Part shown: in pieces, positions 12,767 to 22,356 of the stretch
Position numbering within the stretch: position 1 is the first letter of the stretch
Layout: every line of letters starts with the position of its first letter
DNA from: Aotearoamyces nothofagi
Taxonomy: Eukaryota > Ascomycota > Leotiomycetes > Leotiales > Tympanidaceae
NCBI GenBank assembly: GCA_015345905.1
Contig: JADDTR010000004.1
Location: 372,001 to 436,000 of the forward strand
DNA: 64,000 nt
Reading direction: 5' to 3'
Translations under genes and position numbers: made by a program
The notes under the pieces: model-generated
Told to the model about the DNA's origin: nothing
Database searches by the model: none
The model's input: only the letters and a program-made list of their open reading frames with translations

Positions 12767-14491
12767 TTAGAGCATGTATATAAATGGGACAGTACTACTG
12801 GAGTCTCGCTTTCCCACGAGTGTCTCCCGCGCCTCATCATCAATATTATCCTTACTCTTGCTTTCCTTCAAGTACATCCTTAGGCCCATTGCAAGGACCA
12901 CAACTAGAAACATCGCGATGGCACATATTGACATTCCCTTGACATACATTGGCGCATCACTGTCTGGATAGAGCCTGGTGCCCACCAAAGGTCCACACTG
13001 CCCAACAAGTTGCATCATGGCAAATCCCGCGCCTTGTTTCGATTCAGACTCCTGGTTATTGATCGTCCACGTAATAATGATAGTGATGACACTGAAAAAG
13101 CCGATTGCAGCAGGGTATATGGCCGCGTAACGCCACCAGGGACCGAGGTTGAAATATCCGGCCAGGGCCATGAAGGTGTACCCAGAGGCTGAAACAAGGG
13201 CATGAAAGCAGACAAAGTAACTCCGATTACGAAGTCGGTCGGACAGCCATGCTGTGATGATGACGACAATAAATGATATAAGATATGGCGGTGCTGATAA
13301 CGCCTGAGAGGTGAGAACAGAGTGACCCATCTCTTGAATAATAGTCGGGAGGAATACTGGCATTGAGGCGAATGCCATGTTAGTAAAGAAGAACATCAAT
13401 GCCGTCAAGTAGCATTTTGGGTCTATTGCTGTCTGGAACACCTCTCTCCACTTCAGGCCTGATTTTGTTACCGTCTCACTAGCCCTCTGCTTTCTTAGAC
13501 GTAAACGCGCAACTTTCATCTCCCTTTTGGTGAGATACTTAGCCTTTCCAGGGCCGTCTGGAATGACATGCCAAGCAAGTATGGCAATTAAGACGCTCGG
13601 GAAACCTTCAACAAGGAACAATAGCCGCCAGGGTGCGATGGGACCCTTTTCGCCCAATTTGATGATCACCCAGGCCAGGCTGCTAGCGAAGGAGGTTGAC
13701 AATGGTGCTGCAGATATGAAAAAGCCGGTACGAAGGGCCAACTCTTCCCTCTTGAAGAAGAATGACAGGTAGAATGGGATACCGGTGAAGCCAGCTTCAC
13801 CAATTCCTAGCAGAATCCGTAAGAATATGAGCATGCCAAAGGACGTGGCGCATGATTGCAGAGAAGCCGTGACTCCCCATGAAAGCACAATGGCCGAAAC
13901 ATAGATGTGAGCCGGTATAATCTTCCAGAGAAGGCTCATCCATTCGAAAGCGATATAGGCGATATAAAACGAGGTGAGGATCCATTGGTACTGAGAAGAG
14001 GTAAGGTTCAGGTCAGCATCGAGGCCAGCGATTCGAGCATTTCCGATATCTAACAGCGATTATTAGAAATATTTGAAGTCATCGAGACTACCATACTTAC
14101 TCGATCTATCCAGGAAACTGAGCATATATAGCAATGCAACGAATAGAACCAGCCGTCGGTCAAACTTCCTTACTACAGCGCGCTCCTCGTCAGGTGTATA
14201 TAATTGGAACAAATGGGCCGTAGAGACACTTCCTCGACGCTCAAATACCTGTTCCTCCTCATCATCTGCAGCAACACCGTCTTCAGTAGCAGTATCCCGC
14301 GGCACCTTTTCTGGGTCGCGCCTCTGCAACTTGATGCTAGTCCCGTCTCCACGGTCGTTGAAATCCAGGTCCAAATAGTCTGAGTCTCGGTCGGGCGTCA
14401 GCGGTGTAGTTTGAGAGCCCGAGCTCGAACTCGAAGCCGCGGCATCGTTGTACATTTTAGGAGACCTGCTTGGCTGAAGGGTTGCGTTCAT
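12767..14491 (-). CDS. MFS permease, anion:cation symporter (ACS) family
   Basis: Two exons, 14491..14101 and 14049..12767, joined across a 51-nt intron (GTAAGT donor, GTTAG acceptor), give 557 aa. The intron splits SFLDRS-NIGNARIAGLD, the conserved end of helix 1 and start of the first loop. A long acidic, Ser-rich cytoplasmic N-terminus precedes about 12 membrane helices; LRILLGIGEAGFTGIPFYLS and KREELALRTGFFISAAP are typical of the TNA1/DAL5-like group, which takes up vitamins and small organic anions such as nicotinate or allantoate. Substrate is not predictable. In-frame sequence extends 20 codons upstream but only from a TTG, so the first ATG, 14491, is used. It is tail-to-tail with UBA1 at 169 bp. 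Confidence 0.87.
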
Positions 14492-14968
14492 CGTAGGATT
14501 AAAGTGTCCTTTAGAGGCTGGCGAGACGCGTGCGATAATCGTGTCCGTCAAGACATATTAATAGCATCATTTGCAGCACACAACAGTTGTAATGTCTCTC
14601 TCAGTGACAGTCTTAAACATGAATTGTTGCGACGAGTGCCTTAATTGAGTTATGATTTACTGAGTACGCAGGTGTTGCTAGATTACTAGATGATGTTTCA
14701 AACTCCCGAGGCCGTCATTTACCCCAGATTTCGCAAACATTTAAGCATTTCAGTGGCTTTACTCCACAGCTTGGCATGCTTTGGGTAACTACGAACTACA
14801 GGTATCCCAGCTCACCTTCGTTGTCGCTCCCATCTCATACATTAGGATATTCGTTACATTACATGAATTCTTGAGATATTTTGCATAAAAGAATCGGTTT
14901 ATTCAGACCCTTCTAAGCAAGAGATTAAACCTGCCGATCTTTCAATGCAAATTTGGGGGTATCTTTAA
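14492..14968. other. Intergenic between MFS permease and ABC ATPase genes
   Basis: AT-rich 477 bp. It serves as promoter of the permease and 3' region of the ABC gene, both on the - strand. No gene-like frame or repeat was seen. Confidence 0.55.
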
Positions 14969-17062
14969 TTACAGGCCCCATATCTCACTCCATCGTCGAG
15001 GACTACCTTCAATAGGCCCATCCAACTTGCCAAAGCGCGCCGGTTTTCCAGTATTGGCCTCCGGGAGGCATATCCATTCTCTGACACAGCCTGGGATCTC
15101 TTCGCGGACATGGCTTATGCACAAAAGCGCCTGTCTAGGCTCTAGCCCGTGTACTTTCACCTTGCCATTCTTCAAGACTTCTGATTCAACGACTCTACGC
15201 AGGCTACTATGCTTACCGTGAGAAGCTTCGGGTCCGGTTGCAAAAGAGAATGCTCTGCTCTCACCATGAGCAAGGAAGAGCATACACTTATCTCGTACCG
15301 CATCATCCATACCACTAAATGACTCGTCCAAAATAACCAGATCAGGCTTCTTAATTACTGCGCGTAGGAATAGTACCACACGCTGAGCCGAAAATGGAAG
15401 TTCTTTGAACAGATATTCACTCGCCCAGGCTGTAGAACTTGTGTTAACGGCAGCTTGACCGGTGCTCGAGGTAGCACCTGGTCTAAGTTCTTGTTCAAAC
15501 CAACGGAGGCATGCATCAATGGCGGATGAAGACTCAGCGTCAAGTTTTGGTTTACCCAGAAATGTTTCTGCCCAAGCGTTTTCAAGACTCTGGCGAAGTG
15601 TGATCTGTCGAGGCATATGATGGTGGATTTCAGGAGATGAATGCCCTATTTTGGCTTGAATATCAAAGATAGATATTCCAGGTCGGCCCGGCTCAGGTAG
15701 TCGTGAGCGCCCAAAGAGTAATATGGGCAGTGAATAAGTTTGGGGGTGATCCGAGCAGACAAGAGACAATAAAGTAGTCTTTCCAGATCCATTCGGTCCA
15801 AAGATACCCCATCTCTGGCCTCGCCTGACAGTCCACCACAGACCGTCTCTTGTCTCGCCATCAATACTTTGCTTGCAGTTGCCCAGTACTGATTTGGTGT
15901 CGTATGTGACTCGGACTCCAGACATTTCAACTAGGGGCTCGCCAGAATTACTGTCACTATTGCCTTCAAGATTATCGCCTTCTCGACTTAATGTTGAGGA
16001 TGATTGACTTAAAGAGTTGCTAGTTGTTTCAAGCAGTTTAGGATCAACGATTCCATGATCGGTGAGCTTCCTTCCGATCTCATGCATAGAATAAATTGGA
16101 AGGTGAATCTCCGACTTCTTCCTACTATGTCTAGCATCCTCAGCGTGCTCTTGTAATCCCCGTAAGACATCTTCCTTACGGCCAGAGAAGGCTATCTCGC
16201 ATTCGGGTTGAAGATACATCAAATGTGTAATCCAGTCAGGGATTGGATCCTGCGGTCTCAGCGTCAATATCAATCTCGGAGCATTGGCTTTAGCAAGTGC
16301 GTGAAGCAATGGACTCAGAGTCATCAAGGTAGGAGGATCTAATCCCATAAATGGCTCATCTAAAAGCAGTACCTCTGGTTTACCCAGAAGCGCTCTCGCG
16401 ATCTTAGCACGTCTCGTCTGCCCATTGCTCAGATTCGAGACTGGCATATCCACCAAATCGCCCAATCTCAGATCTTTGATAACACGTTCCAAATTCTGTT
16501 CATCAATATGCTTTCCTTTAATTTCCTCGGCAGGGTTTAATTTGGTATTGCCTTGAAGATAATTCAAAACGCTGAAATCCGTCGACTCTCGCCGTGACTC
16601 ATAGCGGGCACTGAGATATGCGCCGCGAGTTCCCTGGCCCGAAAGAACGCCTTCTTCGCCTCCAAAGCCTACATATTGTATTGCGCGATTTGGTGACCGG
16701 AACTGGTGATTCTTCTTCTCGATCTCATCTGAACCTAGGTATGGATATGATCGAGCTGTGGGAGGGAAGCATAGGTATTGTCCACGGAGGATCTGTAGAA
16801 AGGTCGTCTTCCCGGAAGATGATGGGCCTAATATTGACCAGTATTCTGGCTCTGGTGAGAAAGAGGGCAAGGTAAATTTCAAATTACTGAAAAGTGGAGG
16901 GTTCGAGGTAGATGCTGTACTGCTGTTGGATGATATAGATGAGGGATGATGGTGGTAGAAAGTGCCATTGGAGATCTGTATTATTGGCGATTGAGAGGAA
17001 GAAGTCTTAAAATGACGGCAGAGCGTCCTTCTTCGAGAAGAACAAATTGCTTGTCTCCTCAT
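14969..17062 (-). CDS. Soluble ABC ATPase with two nucleotide-binding domains (YDR061W/ModF-like)
   Basis: Single exon, 697 aa, with no transmembrane helix. NBD1: Walker A GPSSSGKTT near residue 80, signature LSNGQTRRAKIARALL near 211, Walker B VLLLDEPFMGLD near 231-242. NBD2: Walker A GPNGSGKTTLL near 422 and Walker B LVILDESFSGMDD near 575-587. In NBD2 the expected LSGGQ-like signature is degenerate (LPFSAQRVVLFLRA near 555). The layout matches the fungal YDR061W group, related to bacterial ModF/PhrA ATPases, whose function is not established. The N-terminus, MRRQAICSSRRRTLCRHFKT, is basic and lacks acidic residues, so mitochondrial import is possible. It is divergent from UMP1 with 210 bp between starts. 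Confidence 0.87.
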   Translation of the reverse strand: MRRQAICSSRRRTLCRHFKTSSSQSPIIQISNGTFYHHHPSSISSNSSTASTSNPPLFSNLKFTLPSFSPEPEYWSILGPSSSGKTTFLQILRGQYLCFPPTARSYPYLGSDEIEKKNHQFRSPNRAIQYVGFGGEEGVLSGQGTRGAYLSARYESRRESTDFSVLNYLQGNTKLNPAEEIKGKHIDEQNLERVIKDLRLGDLVDMPVSNLSNGQTRRAKIARALLGKPEVLLLDEPFMGLDPPTLMTLSPLLHALAKANAPRLILTLRPQDPIPDWITHLMYLQPECEIAFSGRKEDVLRGLQEHAEDARHSRKKSEIHLPIYSMHEIGRKLTDHGIVDPKLLETTSNSLSQSSSTLSREGDNLEGNSDSNSGEPLVEMSGVRVTYDTKSVLGNCKQSIDGETRDGLWWTVRRGQRWGIFGPNGSGKTTLLSLVCSDHPQTYSLPILLFGRSRLPEPGRPGISIFDIQAKIGHSSPEIHHHMPRQITLRQSLENAWAETFLGKPKLDAESSSAIDACLRWFEQELRPGATSSTGQAAVNTSSTAWASEYLFKELPFSAQRVVLFLRAVIKKPDLVILDESFSGMDDAVRDKCMLFLAHGESRAFSFATGPEASHGKHSSLRRVVESEVLKNGKVKVHGLEPRQALLCISHVREEIPGCVREWICLPEANTGKPARFGKLDGPIEGSPRRWSEIWGL

Positions 17063-17272
17063 TGTTCTTCAAAAATATGAGACCTTAATGACTCTTCGCA
17101 ATACGGTGTATCAACGCTCGCTTATCGCGTCTATTAGCAAGCATTCGCGCTTACACGTCTTCCTCGTAGCCTAGAGCTTCCTCTACTTTGAGATTCAAGC
17201 TATCAGATCTATTTAGCAACAACTTCCAAACCATCCCACACATAATACCTCTTAAATAGACATTCCCCAATC

Positions 17273-17823
17273 ATGGTAAGCTCGGACATCTCCCTCCAAC
17301 CGACTCGACTTGAGTTTTACATGAGCATGACGAATAGCTGATACTTCAATAGGCAATGCGCATTGCTCCTCCTTCATCGCACTCCACCAGTCACAGTCAC
17401 CTGGAGCCCACCACTCTAGGAGCACCTTCTGCTCCAGGTCTACACGATGTTATCCGTGCTGGTGTCGGTCCCAGTGTCCACCCTACATCAACCTCTGAAT
17501 CGAGTGTTCCACTCGACTCTGCACATCCTCTAGAAGCACGTCTCGCACAATGGACGGCAACACAAGATGCACTCAAGCTTGAGGGACTGCGTCGCACGTT
17601 TGGAATGGCGGAGCCGATTCGACGAGGGATGGAGCTAAAGATGACCAGAGAGGGCGAGTGGAGGCCGATGGTTCTAGGTGGGGGCAAGCCAGGTGTTCAC
17701 GAGGATATATTGAACGGACGGGATACAATGATTGGATGGGAGGATATATTCATGGGTAGTGAAATGAGGACGGTGGTCGGCTTTCATGAAGAGGTTGAGA
17801 AGAAAGTTCGGATGGGCCAGTGA
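17273..17823 (+). CDS. UMP1: Proteasome maturation factor Ump1/POMP
   Basis: The main exon 17353..17823 encodes the Ump1 family: GAPSAPGLHDVIRAG, HPLEARLAQWTATQDALKLE, LRRTFGMAEPIRRGMELKMT and a C-terminal WEDIFMGSEMR block. Directly upstream, ATG at 17273-17275 is followed at once by GTAAGC. Splicing 17276..17352 (77 nt, AATAG acceptor) gives ATG GCA ATG CGC in frame (157 aa, MAMRIAPP start). If instead the intron is purely in the leader, translation starts at 17356 (155 aa, MRIAPP start). Ump1 joins half-proteasomes, coordinates processing of beta subunits, and is degraded as the first substrate of the finished 20S particle. Confidence 0.93.
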
Positions 17824-18279
17824 GCAGTTACAAGGGTGGGCAAGGAGGGCAACCTGTGAAGTGTACGATATTATGACAAGATTCACATGGCGTTGATGAC
17901 AGGCTTTAGGGTGCTTCATTCAAATAGCTTGTATATCATAGTGGTATCACAAATATTAGGGAGACACGCAGCAGCACAATAAGACTGCATTCTATCCAAC
18001 CCGCAAAGCCCGCAAAACTATGTCCCTAGCAAGTAATTCCATATCGTCCTCTCCTATCTTTACAAGAGGCCATGAAATAGCTCCATCGGTACAGAACAGA
18101 TGCCCATTCGCTATGTTGGCAAAAAGACTAACTGAATCCCAACCGTAACGCCACGTATCAATATGTCGTTATGCTTCCCGCGAGATCGAGGATACCATGT
18201 ATCCGAAATATTTAATGTTCTGGTTGTCATCAATACCCTAATGTATGATGGATTGATGTACTGTAGGATGAATGTCTGT
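17824..18279. other. Intergenic, tail-to-tail UMP1 / ubiquitin-fold protein
   Basis: 456 bp holding both 3' ends; nothing else recognisable. Confidence 0.55.
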
Positions 18280-19229
18280 CTATAAGATGACACATCGACA
18301 ACCTGCTGTGCTTTCCTCGCCATGTCCCTCACGCCCCATGTTTTTGCTCTTCGAGGCCTCCTCGTCATCGACGATATCTTGGGGTTTGATGGTCATATGC
18401 ACGACGTTTGGCGTGTCAGCGTTAAACCTGCATTCTATAATGGCAAATAAGTCAGCAAGGGGTTTCAGTAGAACAACAATGCACTCCCCGATTGACTAGT
18501 TGGATAGTAAATTAAAGCCATACCTTTCAATGGCGTCTTATCGTCTAATAACCGTCCGAAATGGATCAATCGTATGCTGCTTGGGCTACTTGGTTTTGCT
18601 TCCCACTCTTCTCTCCACTCTCTCAAGATCAGTTCCTTCAGGGTATATACACTGATGCTGAAAGGGTCCTTCTTCCCACTTTCAGTGACGCCCGGGACAG
18701 TTACGTTTCGTTTAGTAAGGTACTTGTCATCGAGCTTGTACGGGTGTCTTGCTCCGGATGTGAGGAGAAGGGTAATGATGCAAACAGGATTCGCCACATC
18801 GGCGAGAGGTGCAGTTGAGCCCGGTGTATCGGATGCAGGACCGATTGCGACGGAGTCAAGTCGTGAGAGCGCTGGATGTGATGAGATCGGGGGTTCTGAG
18901 GTCGTGGCAGGTGTTGCTATGGCCGGCTTCTCTGCTGATAATGGTTGGACTGGCGTCTCACTTGTAGTCGTCGTGGGATTCGACGATGCGTGTTCTGGCG
19001 CAGCATCTGCGGCGGCCTCTGTAGACTGTGGCATGTCTGCTGTAGATGATGTGGGGGCAATTGGCAAGGAGCTGGATGGAATTGGCGCCTCGCTGGAATG
19101 AGCCTGTCGTTCAGCACCTCTTTCTGCTTCTCTCGATGTCGCCGGATTGTTCATCTCAACTGCATCGCTCTTCGCATGGCTTGTCGGGTTGAGAGGGATG
19201 TCGGCTTGGGTATGTTCGGACGATGCCAT
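18280..19229 (-). CDS. Ubiquitin-fold protein with C-terminal prenylation motif (UBL3/MUB-like)
   Basis: Two exons, 19229..18524 and 18434..18280 (89-nt intron), encode 286 aa. About 130 N-terminal residues are Ser/Thr/Pro/Ala-rich and look disordered. The ubiquitin-like fold follows: CIITLLLTSGARHPYKLDDK, then YTLKELILREWREEWE and SIRLIHFGRLLDDKTPLK. The intron lies just after that Lys, and exon 2 supplies ECRFNADTPNVVHMTIKPQD. The protein ends in GCRCVIL, a CaaL-type box expected to be geranylgeranylated, with a second Cys two residues upstream that could be palmitoylated. This architecture matches membrane-anchored ubiquitin-fold proteins, which bind some E2 enzymes at the plasma membrane. 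In-frame sequence upstream of 19229 lacks an ATG. Confidence 0.87.
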
Positions 19230-19308
19230 TGGCGGGAGAGGAGGGAGGCGATATTGCTCAGGGTAGCGGTAGTCGAGGCCGGGCAATTAGCGACAAATGC
19301 CGTAACCC

Positions 19309-19357
19309 GCAACTGGCGACTGGCGACTGGCAACTGGCAACTCGCAACTCGCAACTC
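19309..19357. repeat. Heptamer minisatellite, seven units
   Basis: Seven 7-bp units in sequence: GCAACTG, GCGACTG, GCGACTG, GCAACTG, GCAACTC, GCAACTC, GCAACTC. It lies about 80-130 bp upstream of the ubiquitin-fold start, so probably in its promoter or 5' UTR. Confidence 0.9.
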
Positions 19358-19509
19358 GAAAACCGGGGGTGCGTGGTATCTGCTAGAGAAAATGGCGAAA
19401 CGGCGAAAAGAACTGGGCCATGGACGTGGCAATTGGCATGCAATGGGCGCGGAGGACATGTGATGCAGGCCGAAAAACCTCGTCGGCTTTTCTGCGGTGC
19501 TGTAGCACG

Positions 19510-19544
19510 CTGGCGCTGGCACTGGTACTGGTACTGGTACTGGT
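19510..19544. repeat. CTGGTA/CTGGCA hexamer repeat
   Basis: About six tandem hexamers (CTGGCG, CTGGCA, then CTGGTA copies). Confidence 0.85.
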
Positions 19545-20320
19545 GATGATGCCCCAGCTTTCACTAATGTACGTATTCTGCGAAGCCGAGATGTGGTCGA
19601 GTCTACGCAGCACCCACAGCCGCTACTCGAAGTGTCTTCGCCCAACTGTCTTCAGACCTAGTGGATGCGGGTGATGTGGGCGATGTGGAGAGCTCCTCGC
19701 AGGCTTGGCGTTGATGGTCACCGCTCACACCGTGAGTTGTGTCAATGATAAGATGGCGGCCACTGTGTTGCTTGCAGAGTCAATATCGCTACTTAATCCA
19801 GCCCGAACAGACTCAAAGACTCCGTTGATGCGCACCAAGCAGGAAAAGCGCCGAGTTTACGGACGCAAAGTGTTTTAAGCCTTCCACTCGTCGCATCATC
19901 ACATCTAAGCCATCATGTGCCGCAATTAGCACTGTGCTACCTTTCCGTTATTGCCGGACTGATGAGAACATTGCCGTCGAACCACCACCCTCTGTCGCTG
20001 GACTCCAAGAAGATGTCGATAGTGCTATTGTAAACTGGGCACGCTGTGGCGATACGTTTTACCTGATACGTCTCATCTCAAGGCCGATATATCATATATA
20101 TAATGCTTCTGTGCAACGTGCATAGGATATGACCAGGGTTCTGGTACATTTGGAGCAACAGGAGTTGAGTCGCAACTCCCAAAGGTTGATTAAAGAGCTA
20201 TAACGGTTCGTTCAGCATGAGCCCCTTCCAGTTCCCTACTTAGTCTCACAAAAACTTGAGAAAGTATAAGTCTACAAGAGCAAGTTGTTCATTATCATGT
20301 CAAATTAAATACTCTGAATC

Positions 20321-21563
20321 CTACTTCGCCAGTGCAGCCTTTACAGCTAGTACCTCCTCATCCTCCTTCAATATATTGGGAAGTGGGCCGACGGGGGTGA
20401 TTGAAAATGGGTTGATCTACTAATGTTAGCAATAATGTAATCAGTGTACAAGACCAAGAGGTATGTACCTGGAGGTGGCTCTGAGTGTAGTGTCGTTTGA
20501 TATGGTCGAATTGTGTGGTCGCCGGACCAAACGCCTCGTTGTTCCAATAGAGATGGCGGAGCCATTTATGGATTGCTGGGTACCCGTCACGAATGGTTCT
20601 CAAATTTGTCTTGAAATGCTGAACATAAACCGGATCAAATCGGACAATGGTGGTGTATAATCGTACATCTGCCTCGGTGATGTTCTTTCCATAGTAAAAC
20701 GGTCCTTGGCTAGTCGACAAATGTCTCTCAATCCGCTCAAGGGATTCGAATAGAGGATAGAGGTTTTTCTCGTAGGCTGTTTGGGTAGTAGCAAAGCCAG
20801 TCTTGTAGACACCGTTATTTACAGTATCATATATCCAGCTATTAGACTCATCGATCTGTTTTCGGAGGTTTTCCGGGTACAGTACAACATCCTTGTACTT
20901 CTGTGGGAGAAGATCGTCAAACTTCGAGATGTCAGCATGGATTCCAGGCAATGGCTTAGAAACTTTCTAACCTCTGTGTAGAACATTCTTATGATATCTG
21001 CAGACTCATTGCTGACGATCTTCCCTTGTTTGACATCGTACAAGGTTGGTACTGTGAACCTGCCTTTATATTCCGGATCCACACTGAAGTATAGATTTTG
21101 CAGGTGCGTGAATTTCTCATGTCCCTTGACTGGATCTGCCGTGACATTCTCTCCAGGCGCATCTTGGTCCTCGGGTGTTGCAAATCGCCACCCTTTTTCT
21201 TGCATATGCCAGTGGACAGACGTGAATGGGATAATATCCTCCAATCCCTTCAGTTTTCGTACGATCAGTGTACGATGAGCTAGAGTTGGAAGATATTGTA
21301 AGTGCTATCCCCGTATTGTGCATCGCTCTACAGACTTACCCCATGGGCATGCGTATGAGACATAAAGGTGGTAGCGGCCCGTCTCTGCTGGAAACTCCGC
21401 ACCCTGCTCCTTCGATATAAAATTTCGGAACTGAGACTGTCCCCGCTTGAACTCGCCCGTCTTATCCTTAGGATCAACCCAATTGGTGATCTTCTGCTCG
21501 GCGGGCTGTAAATCCAACAGTCAGTACCATTTATAGTGCGCACTCGGTGTCGATACGGACCAT
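20321..21563 (-). CDS. ECM4: Omega-class-like glutathione transferase / glutathionyl-hydroquinone reductase
   Basis: Five exons, 21563..21561, 21505..21340, 21279..20972, 20921..20469 and 20416..20321, encode 341 aa. Introns are 50-60 nt. The first coding exon is just ATG, followed directly by GTCCGT; splicing gives M-PAEQKITNWVDPK, matching the family N-terminus (M, then about three residues, then KITDWV). The CPWA catalytic motif (C54) is split by intron 2: YACPW-AHRTLIVRKLKG. Other hallmarks are LEDIIPFTSVHWHM, GRFTVPTLYDVK, NESADIIRMF and the end ITPVGPLPNIL. The last acceptor is a tandem TAGTAG: only the distal TAG keeps the frame open. The family reduces glutathionyl adducts of quinones and helps resist oxidants. 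Confidence 0.93.
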
Positions 21564-22356
21564 TTTTGCTGTATTTGATGTAGTAAAATATCTAGCTACG
21601 GGGGAGATTTGAAGAGCAAATATCCTGGGTTTTTGGAGTAAATAGGTCATGAAAGGTTCATGTCGATATATGTCCACGTAAGTGGGGATTTATAGAGAGC
21701 CCGCGGCGACTCAAACGCATCGCGTCATGCGGCCGCTTTGGCAGCCTTACCTTCGCCTCGCGCCCGGGTTAGCTTTACGAAGCATCTGACGAAGCATCTG
21801 TAATCGAATGGTTATGCTGACTGGATAAAGGATGGATTTGCTATCCACGCAAGCTATACATTATTGCTCTATCCTGACATCAACAGCGTGAATGCAAAGT
21901 ATTCATTGACTATTATTTTTTTATTCCGATTCGCGTGAGGGTTATATTCTTCGATTCCTTCAGAGGCATATATGTGCCGTAGGTACTTAAGATGTTAGGG
22001 GACAAAACTTCTTGGCGACCTTTAAACGGAGTACCTCAATGCGGTGCTGCTGGAAATCTGAACCTGAAATGAGACTTCTGTCTATCAGGGAATTCGCAGC
22101 TGTAAGTAATATCACCTTACTGTGTATGGGACGGCATGCTAGGCTTGACTTGACAAGGACGCCTTCGAAGCTGCTCAAATCTCCCCCACTGACCTGGGCG
22201 TGATGCTGTTTATAGCCTGTTCAATCCAGTGCTAGTGGGTAGCGTGGCAGAAATAAACGATATAGTGAGGTATCAATTTCTTCAGTGCTATTCTTTGATC
22301 AAGTAAACCAGTTATCGATCTCGAATTCGAACGATATACAGAGGTCAGGCTCGTCA
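21564..22356. other. Intergenic, ECM4 promoter
   Basis: 793 bp upstream of ECM4 and downstream of the unknown 370-aa gene, both on the - strand. A GC-rich patch with GCGGCCGC lies near 21729-21736. A small direct repeat (GACGAAGCATCT, GAAGCATCTG) lies at 21777-21799. No gene-like frame. Confidence 0.5.

Larger units (their letters stand above)
19230..20320. other. Intergenic, upstream of the ubiquitin-fold gene and downstream of ECM4
   Basis: Both flanking genes are on the - strand. The part nearest the ubiquitin-fold start carries the two tandem arrays listed separately (19309-19357 and 19510-19544). Several overlapping frames here are products of those repeats. The distal 700 bp is AT-rich with no gene-like frame. 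Confidence 0.55.
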
